A stretch of DNA of 64,000 bases from Takashimella koratensis (lineage: Eukaryota; Basidiomycota; Tremellomycetes; Trichosporonales; Tetragoniomycetaceae). The notes under the pieces were generated by a model, which was given only the letters and a program-made list of their open reading frames with translations, had not been told where the DNA came from and searched no databases. The stretch spans positions 2,475,486 through 2,539,485 of the forward strand of contig BCKT01000001.1 of assembly GCA_003116875.1 (NCBI GenBank). Reading direction: 5' to 3'. The translations under genes and the position numbers were made by a program. Positions 12,611 to 24,086 of this stretch are shown here, one piece after another; positions within the stretch are counted from its first letter, which is position 1, and every line of letters begins with the position of its first letter.

Positions 12611-14454
12611 CTACCGTCGGTCCCGCTTCAGGCCCTTGCCTCTCAGCGGGATCCCATGCGCCTCGTAGAGCTTCCGCCTCTCCTCTTTGCCGAGACTCCG
12701 GCCCATTCCCAGCATCTCTGCCTCGCGGATGGACGCTGCCCGTGTTGCACGGGTCTGTGGTGGCGTCGACGAGGCTGTACGAGAGGCTGCTGGGAGGTAG
12801 GTCCCGGATGTCGAGGACTGTGGGGAGAGGTCCAGCGACGCGGCCGATGTGGAGGCGGGGGTAGGGGAGGCGGAGGTTGTGGCGTCGGCGCCCAGCTCGG
12901 GGATGGGTGGGAGCTGAGGCGAAACCGAGGCCGGTGGTGCGCGGTGGGCGAGGGAAGCGGGGGTGCGAGGGTGGAGCGGGAGAGGGAGAGCAAGGGGGAG
13001 GGAGGTGGGGAGAGGGGAGGGGTGAGAAGAGGGGAGAGCGGTGGAAGAGGAGGAGGGGAGGGAGAATGCCCAGTGCTCCGGATTGAGGAGCGGAGGCGGA
13101 CTGGGGGTGGTCTGGGTGCGCTGCGCGGGTCTGGGGGGTTGGAAGACCCGCGTTGACGTCGTCCTCGGCGGTGGTGGTGGGACGCCGAGCGCGCTTACCC
13201 TCTCCTTTCTCGACCTCGAACCCTCCTCGTCCTCGCACTCACGCTTCCTCTTCTCCGCTCGGCGCGCCTGCATCCGCGCGTCGTGTGCCTCTCGCTCGGC
13301 GGCCCGTGCGTCGGCCTCGGCCAGCGCCTCGGGCGCGAGGAGGTTGCGGCACTCGTCGGGCACCCAGACTCGCTCAGGCATGCTGGATCGGCGTACGGGT
13401 GGGGGAGAAGACGGTGACGGCGAGGCGAGGCGAGTGGCGCGGGTGGCCAGCGGAGGGAGCGAAGGGAGCGCAGCGGGGAGTGCGGAGGGGGCGTGGAACG
13501 AGGTGCGCCGGGAGGGGGTGGAGGAGGGGAGGGAGGTGGTGGAGAGGCCGCGGGTGAGAGGAGGTGGGCGAAGAGGAGCAGGGGGGAGGTGAGGGGGAGG
13601 GGGTAGAAAAGAGGGCGAGGAGGAGGTGCTGTAGAGGGAAAGGAAGGTGGTGTATTTCCCGAAAGACAAAGAGTCAGTCATCGGTCAAATATGCCAAGAG
13701 AAGGATGGAAGGAGAGGCGGCATCGGGAAAAGAGGACAATGGGAGTGGACGTGGACCACATGATCTTTCGGGATGAACACGGAAGGACAAGAACGGGTCT
13801 TGGTGGCGAGGACGAGGGAAAGAAAGGAAGGTGCGGAGGCAGTGAGGGCCAGGACCAAGGGCAAGGGGCGAGGGGTCCGCGCCACTGAAGCATGTGACAG
13901 CGATGGAAGGGATGGGTTGGGATCGATATAAATTACAGTTATACAATTATTCCGAGTCCCGAAGCCCGAAAAGGTGCCATGACCTGAACTCAAACTCACC
14001 CGGGTCCCGTTCGCAAAGGAGCTAGCCGGAGGTCACCTGCAGGCGGTGCCGACAGGTTGAGCGTGACCAGCGGCGGCAAGCTGTGCGGGATCTGAGGCCG
14101 CTGGGGTGACAACTGGGTCGGCGGCGGTGGCGGCGGCGGGGGAGGGTGGCTCGAGGTGTAGGGCGAGGGCCGGGATGGACCCGCTGGACCTGGGAGGTCT
14201 GGTGGGATCGGCATCGCCCGGTGTGGCGGAGGCAGTGGGCGGAAGGGCGGGAAGACGAGCGGCGAGAGGCGGAGGGAAGAGGCGCTCGGGCGCGGGGGAG
14301 GCGGGGAGAGAGAATGTGGCGGGTGAGGGGTGGAAGAAGGGCCCGCGGGAGGTGTAGCCACGGCGCTGGGTGAGCGCGAAGTGGCAGAGGACGTGGGCGG
14401 GTGAGGATGAGAAGGGGAAGGTGGCGCCGGTCTCACCGCGGTGGGCGAGACCAT
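12611..14454 (-). CDS. unrecognised proline/serine-rich protein
   Basis: Two exons (14454-14000 and 13628-12611) joined by an intron of 371 nt give about 490 residues; donor GGTGAGTTT and acceptor CTCTACAG join in phase. I recognise no family. Residues 1-200 are low-complexity Pro/Ser/Ala. A charged helical stretch follows near MPERVWVPDECRNLLAPEALAEADARAAEREAHDARMQARRAEKRKRE. A second Pro/Ser-rich region comes next, and the protein ends with a basic tail containing LGMGRSLGKEERRKLYEAHGIPLRGKGLKRDRR. The charged helix and the tail look like the constrained parts. The second exon alone could start at the ATG at 13681, so the first exon is less certain. Probably nuclear, judging only by KRKRE and the basic tail. 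Confidence 0.55.
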
Positions 14455-15703
14455 TGCGCACCTCGAGAGGTGGCCGGGGTCACTATGGACTTTAGGATGG
14501 CTGGGGGGTGGGTAAGCGGAGACAGGTGGAGGGTACGCGGAGAGGAATGAGGATGGAAGGTGGAAGGTGAGGAAGGTGGGTGGCGTTGAGAGGGAATGGA
14601 ACGAGGTAATGGTGAAGAGTAGTGATAAGGGGAAAAGCAGTGGTGTTCGGCTGAGAAAGTGGGGTCGTACTCAGCAAGGTGGTGTGGTGGTGTGGTGGTG
14701 GGGTGGTAAGGTCAAGTGGTGGAAGGGTGGAGTAGTTGCTGAGGCGAGTGAGGAAGAGTAACGAAAAGGACTCTGAGTCGTTCGGTATTTGTACCTTGTG
14801 ACTTGGTTCTGTGTACACCGTTTCGGCCTAGTCACGTAGGTAGAAGATACACAGTGCGCACATCTCACACAGTGCACCCGAGTGTAACTTGACCGAGGTA
14901 AAGTCAACCTGTCCTTCACCCCTTGGTCGGCTCTTATCCCGTCCCCTTCCTTTCCATCTTCTTCAACCGCAACCACAACCACAACCCCAACCTCCTAACC
15001 CCCTAGCTTCTACACCCCCTGCCGCCTGGGCCTTTGGCGAGATCAGATCGATGCCCGCCGTACTGGCTCGATCGGTTCCCGAGCGCGCGGGGATGGCGGG
15101 ACGAGGGTCGGCTGGTGACTCCCCTGTGGAGCGTGTGGGGCGAGTCTGGCTCAGAAGAGAGGAAAAGCCAGAGAGAGAGAGAGAGAGAGGAGGGCGAGGT
15201 GAGGCGTCAGGGGACGGAAGGAGGGGAGAGGAAACGGCGTGTTTCCCTCGTTGGTCGTTGTCATCGTTTGTCGATAGGATAGAAACTCATCAAAAGAAAA
15301 AAAAAATAGATTCAGATCACAATGTCACTGTCACGATTGATCACAGATCAGGTTGAGAACGAAGAAAAGTACCGAGGCGTTTCAGTCGTTGAGAGTTTTG
15401 AAATGGGAATGGACAAGATGCAAAGGATGACGATGGAGATGGGGGGAGGGGAGGGCGAAGCTGTTGTCAGCACGCCATCGATTTGTTAGGGGGATCAGGT
15501 GTCAGCGAAATGGTCAGCAACTGCTCCCGGCGGCATTTACACCGCACAGACATCATACACCGAATTGCGAGTGTGTATGATACGAGCTTTGCAAATTTGT
15601 TGGAATGGTTGGGGCTCAGATCTCTCCTCTCTCCGCTTTCCCCTCTCAACCTCAATCCTACACTATTACAGATTTCAGACCTCCTTCGCGCTCGGGATGC
15701 GAT

Positions 15704-15734
<31 letters not shown>

Positions 15735-17805
15735 CGAATTCCCGGGAAGGAACACAGGGTCGACCGACCGAATGGGCAATGGGAATAAGTAGATGGGATC
15801 TTGTTTGGGATTAAACACTGTGACGAGAGAAAGGAGATCTGTCGTGAAGGAAGGAGGTGAAAAGGTGTACATGTTCGGGGTCTGTTAGGGCTGAAAGAGG
15901 CAACTTGGAGGGTTCTGATACAGACGAGAAGCTGGGACAGATGGGGCGGCAAGGGGCAAGAGGAAAGGGGGAAGGGGTGGAGCCTTTTTGAGTCCACAAG
16001 GGCACGATGGGATTGAGATGGAGATGGAGACGGGAGAAATGCGAGATACTTCGACGAAAGGAATACCTACAAGCGAGGGTCACACTGTCCGTCCCTGCCT
16101 CGGTCTTTCTTCCCTTGCCAAGCTATGTTGCCGAGCCAAACTTTGCCCTTGTTTCTTTGATCAACCATCATCAAACGCATCAATCAACCACCTCCTTCTC
16201 CCTCCTCCCTCCCCCCTCCTCCCTCCGTTCTCCGTCTTCATATCGGTGATTGTTTTTTTGATCCCGACTCCAAAGGAAGGTTTTCAAATACACACCTACC
16301 ACGCCACTTGTGTGTCTCCCTTCCCTCATCTCGTATCGTACCTCCTTCTCTTCACATTCCTCATCAACATCATCATCACCATCTCCTTCCTCCGCCCTCT
16401 CGCCATCTTCCCTCTGCCATCCCCACATGTCATCATTCGTCATCACCGCCATCCCCGCCATCACCGCTTGACCCCTTTACCCCTACCCCAACCCCGTGCC
16501 GATCTTTCCATTTCACCGATACTCCAACTCCGCCACACACACAGAGCCGCACACCCCGTACACTTCCTTTGAGACATTTCCCTTTCACTACAAACACAAC
16601 ACATGCCCGATCCACCGACTGGGTGGTTACCATGAACGCCCCCTCTCCTCTCCCCTTTTCCCTCTCCACCCACCGCCCCACCCATGAAAACCAAAGGGGG
16701 AATGCGCACTACTTACTGCGCTCTACTCTACCTCAACCTAGAAGGGACCGTCGCAACCGATCTCGGGGGAAACGCCTTGTTGCAGAGTGAAACAAGGTAA
16801 TAGGTCCCGAGACATTTTGAGAACGGCAGAGGCAGCAATGATGATGACGACAGCGCGCCCTAGGTCCGGGAGAGAGAGGTAGCAGGTAGCACCGCATGAT
16901 GCTTGATGCCTCATGGACCGGATAACAGGCGCATGGGATCTCGCAGCAGGTAAAAGGGGTCACCTTGGCCGTGTCAAGCTATATGAATCAGGATCACTAA
17001 GCGTATAGTTACGACAACGAGCAACAGTGAGCGTGTGTGTAGTGTGTACCGAAGAGCTCGGAGCTCGGTAACCAAAGCACCGAGCGCAGCATAACACCGC
17101 AGTCCAAGAGTCCCGTATTCCAGTTCTCAGAATCATGATGCATTGATGCCAAACTGAAAAAAGTAACAACGCGCCACCGAGACGGAGGTATCGACTTGGC
17201 TGATCCGGACCTACTCGCTCTGCCGGTGGCGGGGGGATACAACAGAGATTAATCATGATGGAGAAAAGAGTAAGCGGGATGTAAGAAAAAGGAGGGTTGA
17301 TGGATCGATTGATGCCGAGGACTACGACGACGAGTCGGTTGAGAAACCGCGCCCCGTTGTCATGCTCGCGCCTAAGTCAAGACGATCTCGATCTCGATAG
17401 AGTCGGTCGCCATCGAGCCTCACACAGCCACTCCCGTTCTTGACGGCGTGCGTCGTGCGATGATGATGCTTCTCGGCCAAATGGCTTGCCGCAAGGGGAA
17501 GAGATCCGCGCCGTTCAGTGTAGAGGCGAGATCTGCGTTCAAGCTAAGCGAAGATGATGTTGGTCTTGTGCGCGCCCAAAAGGTCAAGGTCCGGCCGGTT
17601 GATGACTAGGGCTGAGTGATGGTGGATAGAGGATGGTCCATCGTCCGAGCCAAGAGGTCGATGATGGGTCGATGATTATAGGTTGTCGAGGTCGAGGTGT
17701 ACAATGTACTGTGGACGTGTCTATGAGGGAAGGAAAGGCAGGAGAAGAGGGTTGAGGGTAGATGGCAGATGGGAGATGGAAAGGGGCAAAGCGCGAGCCA
17801 GTTCA
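14455..17805. other. intergenic stretch with simple repeats
   Basis: No gene is supported in about 3.3 kb. Visible: a GA repeat at 15168-15189, a run of 29 T at 15706-15734, and a CT-rich plus-strand stretch at 16180-16700 that looks like a fungal leader. That leader-like stretch is followed only by a 52-codon frame starting at ATG 16632, with a good start context and no recognisable product. The right third should carry the 3' untranslated region of the ARL8 gene. Confidence 0.5.
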
Positions 17806-19240
17806 CTAGTGCGCCCGCTGAGTGAGCCATGCGAGGACAATGTCGAGGTTGTGCTTGGTCTTATTGCTCGTGGAGTAACACTGCAATGGTGGTGGTGGTG
17901 GTGGTGGTGGTGGTCAGCACCAGTCTTTTACAGCTCTGGCAAAGACCCTGACGCGCTCCAATCATCCACCCCAAATCCCAAGCTTAGACTCACCGAGACG
18001 ATCCGACCCCCAATCTCTCCCAATCTCATCTCCCTTATCAAATCGTCCACACCCACGGCACCCGGGAGGTCGTTCTTGTTCGCCAAGACGAGGAGGGGCA
18101 CCGAAGCGAGGGACGGGATCGCGAGAAGTGCGTGCATCTCGGACGTCGCGGTAGGTATTGATTTGGGCTAAAAGCGGGGTCAACACAACTCGTTGAAAGG
18201 TTCCGGAGGGTAGAGAGGGGAGGGGAAGGGAAGGGAAGGAGAGTCATCATGGGCAGTACTGGTAGTACTAGACTCACGTCGGCAGCATCGACAACGTATC
18301 TGCCAACTGTCAGTAGACGACCTCTAGGCTCTCCACCCGACACGAAAAAGCCAAAGCAGAGATCAAGACTCACATGATAGCGTCTGCGCCGCGACAATAC
18401 CTATCCCACATACTTCGAAACTTTGGCTGACCCTGTATCTTGTCAGCGGTCGTCTCTTTCTGTTGCTCTGCCTCGGTCGGTTGGTCGGTCGGTTGGCACC
18501 ATGCTCCCCCGCTGATCCCGCCAGCTACGAGTGTCACCCGCCGAGCGGACTTTTATATATGCACTCTCACACTCCCAACCCCTCAATCTAGGCCTGCTCC
18601 CAACAATCAAGAAACAATTCCTCGCTCTCAATTAACCCAGACTCTCGCGCCCCCTGCATTTGCTCACTTGCCCCGGTACTGGATTCTTCGCTCTCTCGCG
18701 CCTTATGGCGGCTCTTCCTTCGCAGACTTACCGCAACATCCCATACTTTCATCGTCACGTTCCCTTTACGAACTTGACGCAGATTGAAGGCAACGGTGGG
18801 TACGACGTCTTCGGACCATTGATCGCTTCCGAGGACGTTGACGAGGCTACACGATGGTCAGGGGCAAGTCGCGCGCGGTGGGGATGAGAGCACGAGTCGC
18901 GCTGGAGCTTGAGCAATGGATTAGGAATTGGGGTGGTTTGGAAAGGTGGAAAAGTGGAAAGGTGGGCAGGTGAGATGAAGGAGGAAAGGAGAATGGGAAC
19001 GTACGAGGTCTTTCCGCTAGCCTAGGAGGGTGTTAGTGGGAGGTAACGGATGCAGATGTCGGAGAAGCAGCGATTCGACGATGAAGAGATAGGTTAGGAA
19101 GCGGGAGAAAGCGTAGGGGAACCAGAAGTAGGTGGGTCAGAAGGGAGACTCACTTGGAGACCGACGATTGTGACTTCCAGGTGTTTGGAGAAAAATAAGG
19201 ATCGGAGCCAGTTGAGAAACGAGCCGAAGAGCGTCGCCAT
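17806..19240 (-). CDS. ARL8-type small GTPase
   Basis: Arf-like GTPase of the ARL8 subfamily, which in animals positions lysosomes; the fungal role is probably vacuolar or endosomal (inference). The start [29 protein letters not shown] matches the ARL8 amphipathic N-terminus, which lacks the myristoylated Gly2 of Arf. The P-loop core ASGKTS lies on a 17-nt exon at 19005-19021. Then come [26 protein letters not shown] (switch I), [20 protein letters not shown] (switch II), [31 protein letters not shown] (the NKxD motif) and the last exon [24 protein letters not shown]. All family motifs are present, but switch II has AGQ where GGQ is usual. About seven exons. A CA/CC dinucleotide-rich TGG microsatellite lies just beside the last acceptor at 17887-17913. 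Confidence 0.93.
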
Positions 19241-20209
19241 TGTGTGTAGAGATGAGAAGTTGGAGGGGATCGGGTATGGATAGTCGTTGGGACTGAGCGA
19301 AACACCTGGCGGGGGTAAGATGCAAGTAAAAGGAGAGACCGAGGAGGAGGAGGAGGAGGAGGAGGAGGAGGAGGAGGAGGAGGAGGGGCGGAAGGAAAGG
19401 TCAAGCGTCGAGGTTGGGAGCTAGTTGAGGTACTTGGTACCTGTTGGTGATCGTCGTTGTTGAGAATGAGATTGATGCTGGTAGTAGAGCCAAGTCTCGT
19501 GAAGATGAAAGGATGGATATGGGTTAAGGGGTTTTTTTTTTATTATCTTTCGCCGAAAAAGGCAACGACGTAATCTTGGTTGTCGAGTCCACGCAGAGGG
19601 GTCAGGGGGGCTAGGGGGTTTGAGCGTCTGTCTGAAGAGGGTGAGGAGTCTCGATATAGGGGATAGGAGAGGGTGAAGTTTGTCTGTGCACAGTAGTGAT
19701 GTGCGAGGTGGTGGTGGTGGTGGTGGTGGTCGATACGTGTGGATGGGTGGATGATATCTACAGTATCTTGGGTGGCAACGCGTAGAGGCTAGTATTTTAA
19801 ACCCGGGTTACTATACCCTACCCTACGTTTCCGCCCAGCAATGACGCAACGGATTTTCTTTTCCTCGATGGACCCCTCGACTGCTCGCCTGACCACCGAC
19901 CGCCAGATCCAGGCTCTCATTCGACGTTCCAGTTGGTCGTATGCAACCCACTGACTGGTCTGTTCTGAACCGGGTTGAGTTTTACCTTGCCCTATGCATA
20001 CGTGCGTCTTAATCCTCTCGAGCCAGAGTCACTCCTCCCCTGGGGCAGTCACGTGCCCCCGGTGCTGTTCCTGACCCTAGTAACATGGTGCCTGTGGACG
20101 CTGTATAGCATAAAGAGAAATCTCGTCAATGTCTTTCTTTACCTACAGCAGTTGATCAGCAACTTTATTGATTCTCCACCCACTCCCCATGCCCATCCCT
20201 TCGTCCAGC
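19241..20209. other. divergent promoter region between ARL8 and ZNRD2-like genes
   Basis: Shared upstream region of two genes read outward. It contains a GGA/GAG trinucleotide repeat at 19341-19385 within the ARL8 leader and a GGT repeat at 19709-19730. A 28-codon upstream frame begins at ATG 19870 (MDPSTARLTTDRQIQALIRR) ahead of the ZNRD2-like start and could act as an uORF. Nothing else coding is visible. Confidence 0.5.
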
Positions 20210-21510
20210 ATGTCCTCTCAGCTCGAAGCTACCTCCGCCATCGTGAGTCCTGTCTCTCGCTGTTCTCCTGTCCTCTCTCTTTCCATCATCCCTTTTCGCT
20301 CTCTCTCAACTATCTCTTCACTTCATCCTCCCTTGCTGATTTCTTCTTTCCCTTCTCTCGCTTTCCTTCTTTACTCTTTCCTTCTTTTCTCTCGCTCCTT
20401 CTTGCTCTCATTCTCTCCTCTTCTCATCCTCTCACTCGACCACTAACCACCACCCCCCGCTCTAGCTTGGCGAGTACATGCTCAAGGGATGGACACTCAC
20501 CGATTTACATTGCGACCAATGTCGTACTACCCCTTTGATGCGTGAACCCGCTGGTCAGGCTTCTGCTGCTGGTCGTGGTCGGATCCAATTCTGTGCTTTG
20601 TGTGATGGTGGACCTGGTGGCCGTAGTGCCGGTGTCGGGTCTAGTTCTTCACCTACCTCACGACGCGAACCTACCTCGATCCCACCGGCAACTGAGCCGG
20701 ACACTACCTCGACCCATCCAACACCTACGCCTCCTACCTCCGCCTCTTCAATCTCCGCCCAGGACAAAGCAGCCAACACAATCTCCTCCCTCCTCCTTCG
20801 TGGCTACTCTCTCCTCGGTGACTCCTGTCCCAACCCCACTTGCCGTGGGATCCCACTCGTCGGATACCCGCGGAAACCCGACGGGACCCGGGACTCGCGC
20901 CGCGAGTGCGTGAGCTGCGGCGGTCGGTGGGTCGACGAAGGCGATGTGAGGGATATGAAACAAGGTGGAGGGTTGAATATGATGGGTGAGATGCCGAGGC
21001 AAGGAGGCCGGGCGGAGAGCGGGATGGGACTGGGGAAAGGGAAAGAGGTGCAGTCACAGACACAGGTACAGGCGGAGAGTCCGAGGAGTAAGAAGAGGAG
21101 AGAGTTGTATGCGATGGGGTCTGCGGGGATGGCGGAGAAAGAGGATGAAGATGATGCAATGACCATTGTGAGTGAGCTTGTTTGCCACTTGCACAGTACA
21201 CAAGCTCACCTTCTTACCTCAGGACGCGCCAAATTCTTCAGCCCCGAGCGCCCGAGCGCCTGCTCTCCATTCCGGTCCTGATGCCTCCTCCTCCTCATCC
21301 GCCATCTCCTACACTATCGACCGAACGACCCACTCTCTCCTCTCAACGCTCGACCGCCTCTCCACCTCGCTCGACACTCACGGGTCCGCAGCTGATTCAG
21401 ACCCTTCCGACCGGGCTAGGTACTTTGTCGATCTCAAATTACATACCGAGGCGATCAAGGATGTTTTGGAGGTTTTAGAGATTGCCAGTCGGGTTAGTCA
21501 GGGCGTTTGA
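20210..21510 (+). CDS. ZNRD2/SSSCA1-type double zinc-ribbon protein
   Basis: Member of the Sjogren's syndrome/scleroderma autoantigen 1 (p27, ZNRD2) family, small zinc-ribbon proteins tied to mitosis and kinetochores in animals. Exons: 20210-20242, 20466-21168, 21223-21510; about 340 residues. After MSSQLEATSAI, the first ribbon reads LGEYMLKGWTLTDLHCDQC with FCALC as the second cysteine pair. A Pro/Thr/Ser linker follows. The second ribbon reads ISSLLLRGYSLLGDSCPNPTC, then GIPLVGYPR, ECVSCGGRWV. Having two copies of the domain is longer than the single-domain human protein. The middle is charged and disordered; the last exon encodes Ser-rich sequence and a helical end (YTIDRTTHSLLSTLDRLSTSL, HTEAIKDVLEVLEIASRVSQGV) that may be a coiled coil. 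Domain assignment is firm; function is inferred from the family. Confidence 0.85.
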
Positions 21511-22031
21511 CCGAGAAGTATGGCGAGTAAGGGAGTAAGTGAGGAATGGAGGTCGACGCTGAGGAGGGAGAAAGGGGTATGAGATATATTCGGTGTGACC
21601 CAGAGATGTAGACACTGGCGTTTGTAGAACCGGGATAAAAGCATATGGATGCAAGGAAGTTTATGAATTTGAAACACAGATGAGAGATAACAAAAGGCAT
21701 ATGAGAGAGGGAAAGGTAAAGTGAAGGGAAACAGAAAATGTAGTAGTAGTCTGGTGTATCGTCTTGCTTGTACACTCCAACGGATCTCACTCGATCATCT
21801 AGCAAAGCTCTTCCTCCTCTCTCTCTCTCTCTCTTTTCTCTTGGTCTTGTCGACTGGTCACGAGACCGTCAATTTGTTTGAACGAGCGCACCTTACTCTA
21901 GCGCACGATACTCTCCGGTCCCGGAATCGTCCACCATCTCCAGGAGTAACTCTCTGGCCGACGCATGCCCATACGCGGATCTACCCTCTACCGGTACTCG
22001 CTACACGATACGTGTCCGACTTTTCACGTAT
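21511..22031. other. gap between convergent genes
   Basis: Separates the stop codons of the ZNRD2-like gene (+) and the GDT1-like gene (-). A CT repeat sits at 21815-21833. No coding frame is supported; 3' untranslated sequence of both genes is expected. Confidence 0.55.
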
Positions 22032-23458
22032 CTACCACGAAACACCTTCGTCCTCTCCTGCGATGGCGTTCAACGGTGTTCCCCAGGCTTCGACCGAGTA
22101 GAGGACTGCAAAGATAAGGAACGCGGCGGCGCCAAGCAGGGAGACTGAAATGAAAGGTCAGCTTGAGGCGCTCTCAAAAGCGCGGAAGCTGCGCGATCAT
22201 CCGACCACTAGTACTCACTGTGCTTGACCGAGATTTTGGTCGAGAGATATCGACCGCCCATGACGGCTCCAAATGTGCAAAGGCCGTGTCCAATGATCGT
22301 ACCGAACGCAATAACAGGTATACTCTGCTTTCATCAGCAACCGACCACCCAAGGACCATCCCCTGTCACCCCTGGCCATGCTCAACTCACGTTCGCACCA
22401 CCCATGGCGATAGTAGCGATCTGACTCCGGTCTCCCCACTCTCCCAAGAACGTGAGGACAAACGCCTGTGCAAACACGGGGCTGGTCATCATCTGCAACG
22501 ACGTCCTAACTGTGTCTTTCAATTGCGTGAACGTTGCCTTCTGCGCAACGGGACCTGGTCCGTTTGTCGAGTTGCTTAGCGGGAAGGCGATGGAGGGGCC
22601 TGACCTGCCTGCGGGTCTGGGCGAGGACGACCGTGTGAATCGCGCTGACGAAGGGGAGGCAGGGGACGCGAGCGAGTTGTCGAGTGGGCCAGAAACGAGA
22701 GATCGGCCTTCTTCAACCGCCTCGAGTGGGATAGCGGTACCTCGAGCGTTGGAAGGGTCGTGAAGAGATGCGTCCTCTTCAAGCTCTTCCTCAACTTCAC
22801 GCATCTCGTCTTGCATGTGCCCAGAGGACATGGCAAGCGCTTCTTGAAGCATCTTAATACCGAAGACGAGGAAGAGCGCCGCCGCGGCCCAGAGCGTCCA
22901 GACCTGAAGAGGTGAGCGGTGGTTAGGATGAAAAGAAGGTGGGGCGATATGATGAGGCGAAAAAGTAATCCAGAAGGGACGGGGAGGTGAATAAGGGTTG
23001 GAGGTACTAGGGGAGGTTGGGAAAGACGGAAGGTGGGAGCTCACCTTTGGGATTAGACCCAGGATGACTCGACCGAGCGCAGCACTGAGAATAGACATGA
23101 TGACCAGACTCAAAAACGCGCCTGAAAACACGGTCACTCGGGGATGCCGTGTCGCCATGATAGCAGCGATAAGGAACGTCTTGTCTCCTGTTGGTTGACC
23201 AGGACATGGTGAGTAGGTTAGCAAAGTTGGTTGGGTCGAGATGATGGTTGCGGTCTTGAAATAGGATATTGGAGATGAGGATGGACGTACCGATTTCAGA
23301 GACGACGATCATGATGAACGCCTGGAACAGCGCCTCTGCAAGAGGTCAGTGAATGCATGGTGAGAGGGGATACGGGAGGGGTAGGGAGGGAGAGATTGGG
23401 AGGTTGGGAGAAAAGTACAATACGTACGGACATTGTCGGCGGCTGACTCGGCGACCAT
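22032..23458 (-). CDS. GDT1/TMEM165-family cation transporter
   Basis: Golgi-type Ca2+/Mn2+:H+ exchanger of the UPF0016 (Gdt1/TMEM165) family. The protein begins MVAESAADNV, followed by QALFQAFIMIVVSEIGDKTFLIAAIMATRHPRVTVF with the first signature E-x-G-D-K-T (EIGDKT). TM segments follow with LSLVIMSILSAALGRVILGLIP and VWTLWAAAALFLVFGIKMLQEAL. A hydrophilic loop of about 110 residues, with an acidic EVEEELEEDASL and Ser/Pro-rich part, separates the halves as in yeast Gdt1. The second half contains FLGEWGDRSQIATIAMG, the second signature E-x-G-D-R-S, then IPVIAFGTIIGHGLCTFGAVMGGRYLSTKISVKH and a last TM in exon SLLGAAAFLIFAVLYSVEAW. Two introns interrupt the first signature and the N-terminus. 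Both metal-binding motifs are intact, so it should be functional. Confidence 0.93.
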
Positions 23459-23737
23459 TGTGGGGGAAAAGAGTCGGAAGACTCGGCCGGGCTAGGGGTG
23501 GGGTAAGAGGTGTGGGGAAGGGAAGGCGGGTTGTCGTCGCGTCGATGAAGGGGGAGGGGAGTAGTGACTGGGTAGACGGGAAAGAGGGGTAAGGATGGAG
23601 AGGAGGTGAGTTGAGTTGGGTTGGGTTGGGATGGATGGGTGGATGGATGACGGATGAGTGGGATAGGATTGGAGGATTGGAGGATGGACTGAAGCCCGAG
23701 GCTGGAGACCAGGTAGATGCGGGATGGAAAAAAAAGA

Positions 23738-23768
<31 letters not shown>

Positions 23769-24086
23769 ATCGAAAGAAGCAAGAGGTGGGCAGCTAGGGC
23801 AGGGGCGGGGGCGGAGTGAACCGCCAGCCAGGAATACGCACACACCGGGCACACCACACACACGTTCTGAGAGGGGAAGGGGGGAGACACGTGGTCCAGA
23901 GGGGGGCAGGAAAGACCACGGGATTGGTTCCCGCAGTTAGGCTCGGGAGAGGCTATTACTTGTCCCGTAGGCCCGCGCGGAAATAGGCACCCACCGCGTA
24001 CCGGCTGTAACATACACACACCCACTCGAGTCATCTCGTTGACATGTGCATCTGTTGACCGCGCCATTGTCCACTCGTCAAGCACC
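23459..24086. promoter_or_regulatory. divergent promoter region, GDT1-like and ArfGAP genes
   Basis: Upstream of two outward-read genes. Contains a TG dinucleotide repeat at 23741-23768 and long purine-rich runs that correspond to the CT-rich leader of the minus-strand gene. No defined promoter element could be picked. Confidence 0.4.

Noticed and set aside
12656..13592. Several Arg/Gly-rich plus-strand frames
   Set aside because: They are complements of the proline/serine-rich minus-strand gene.
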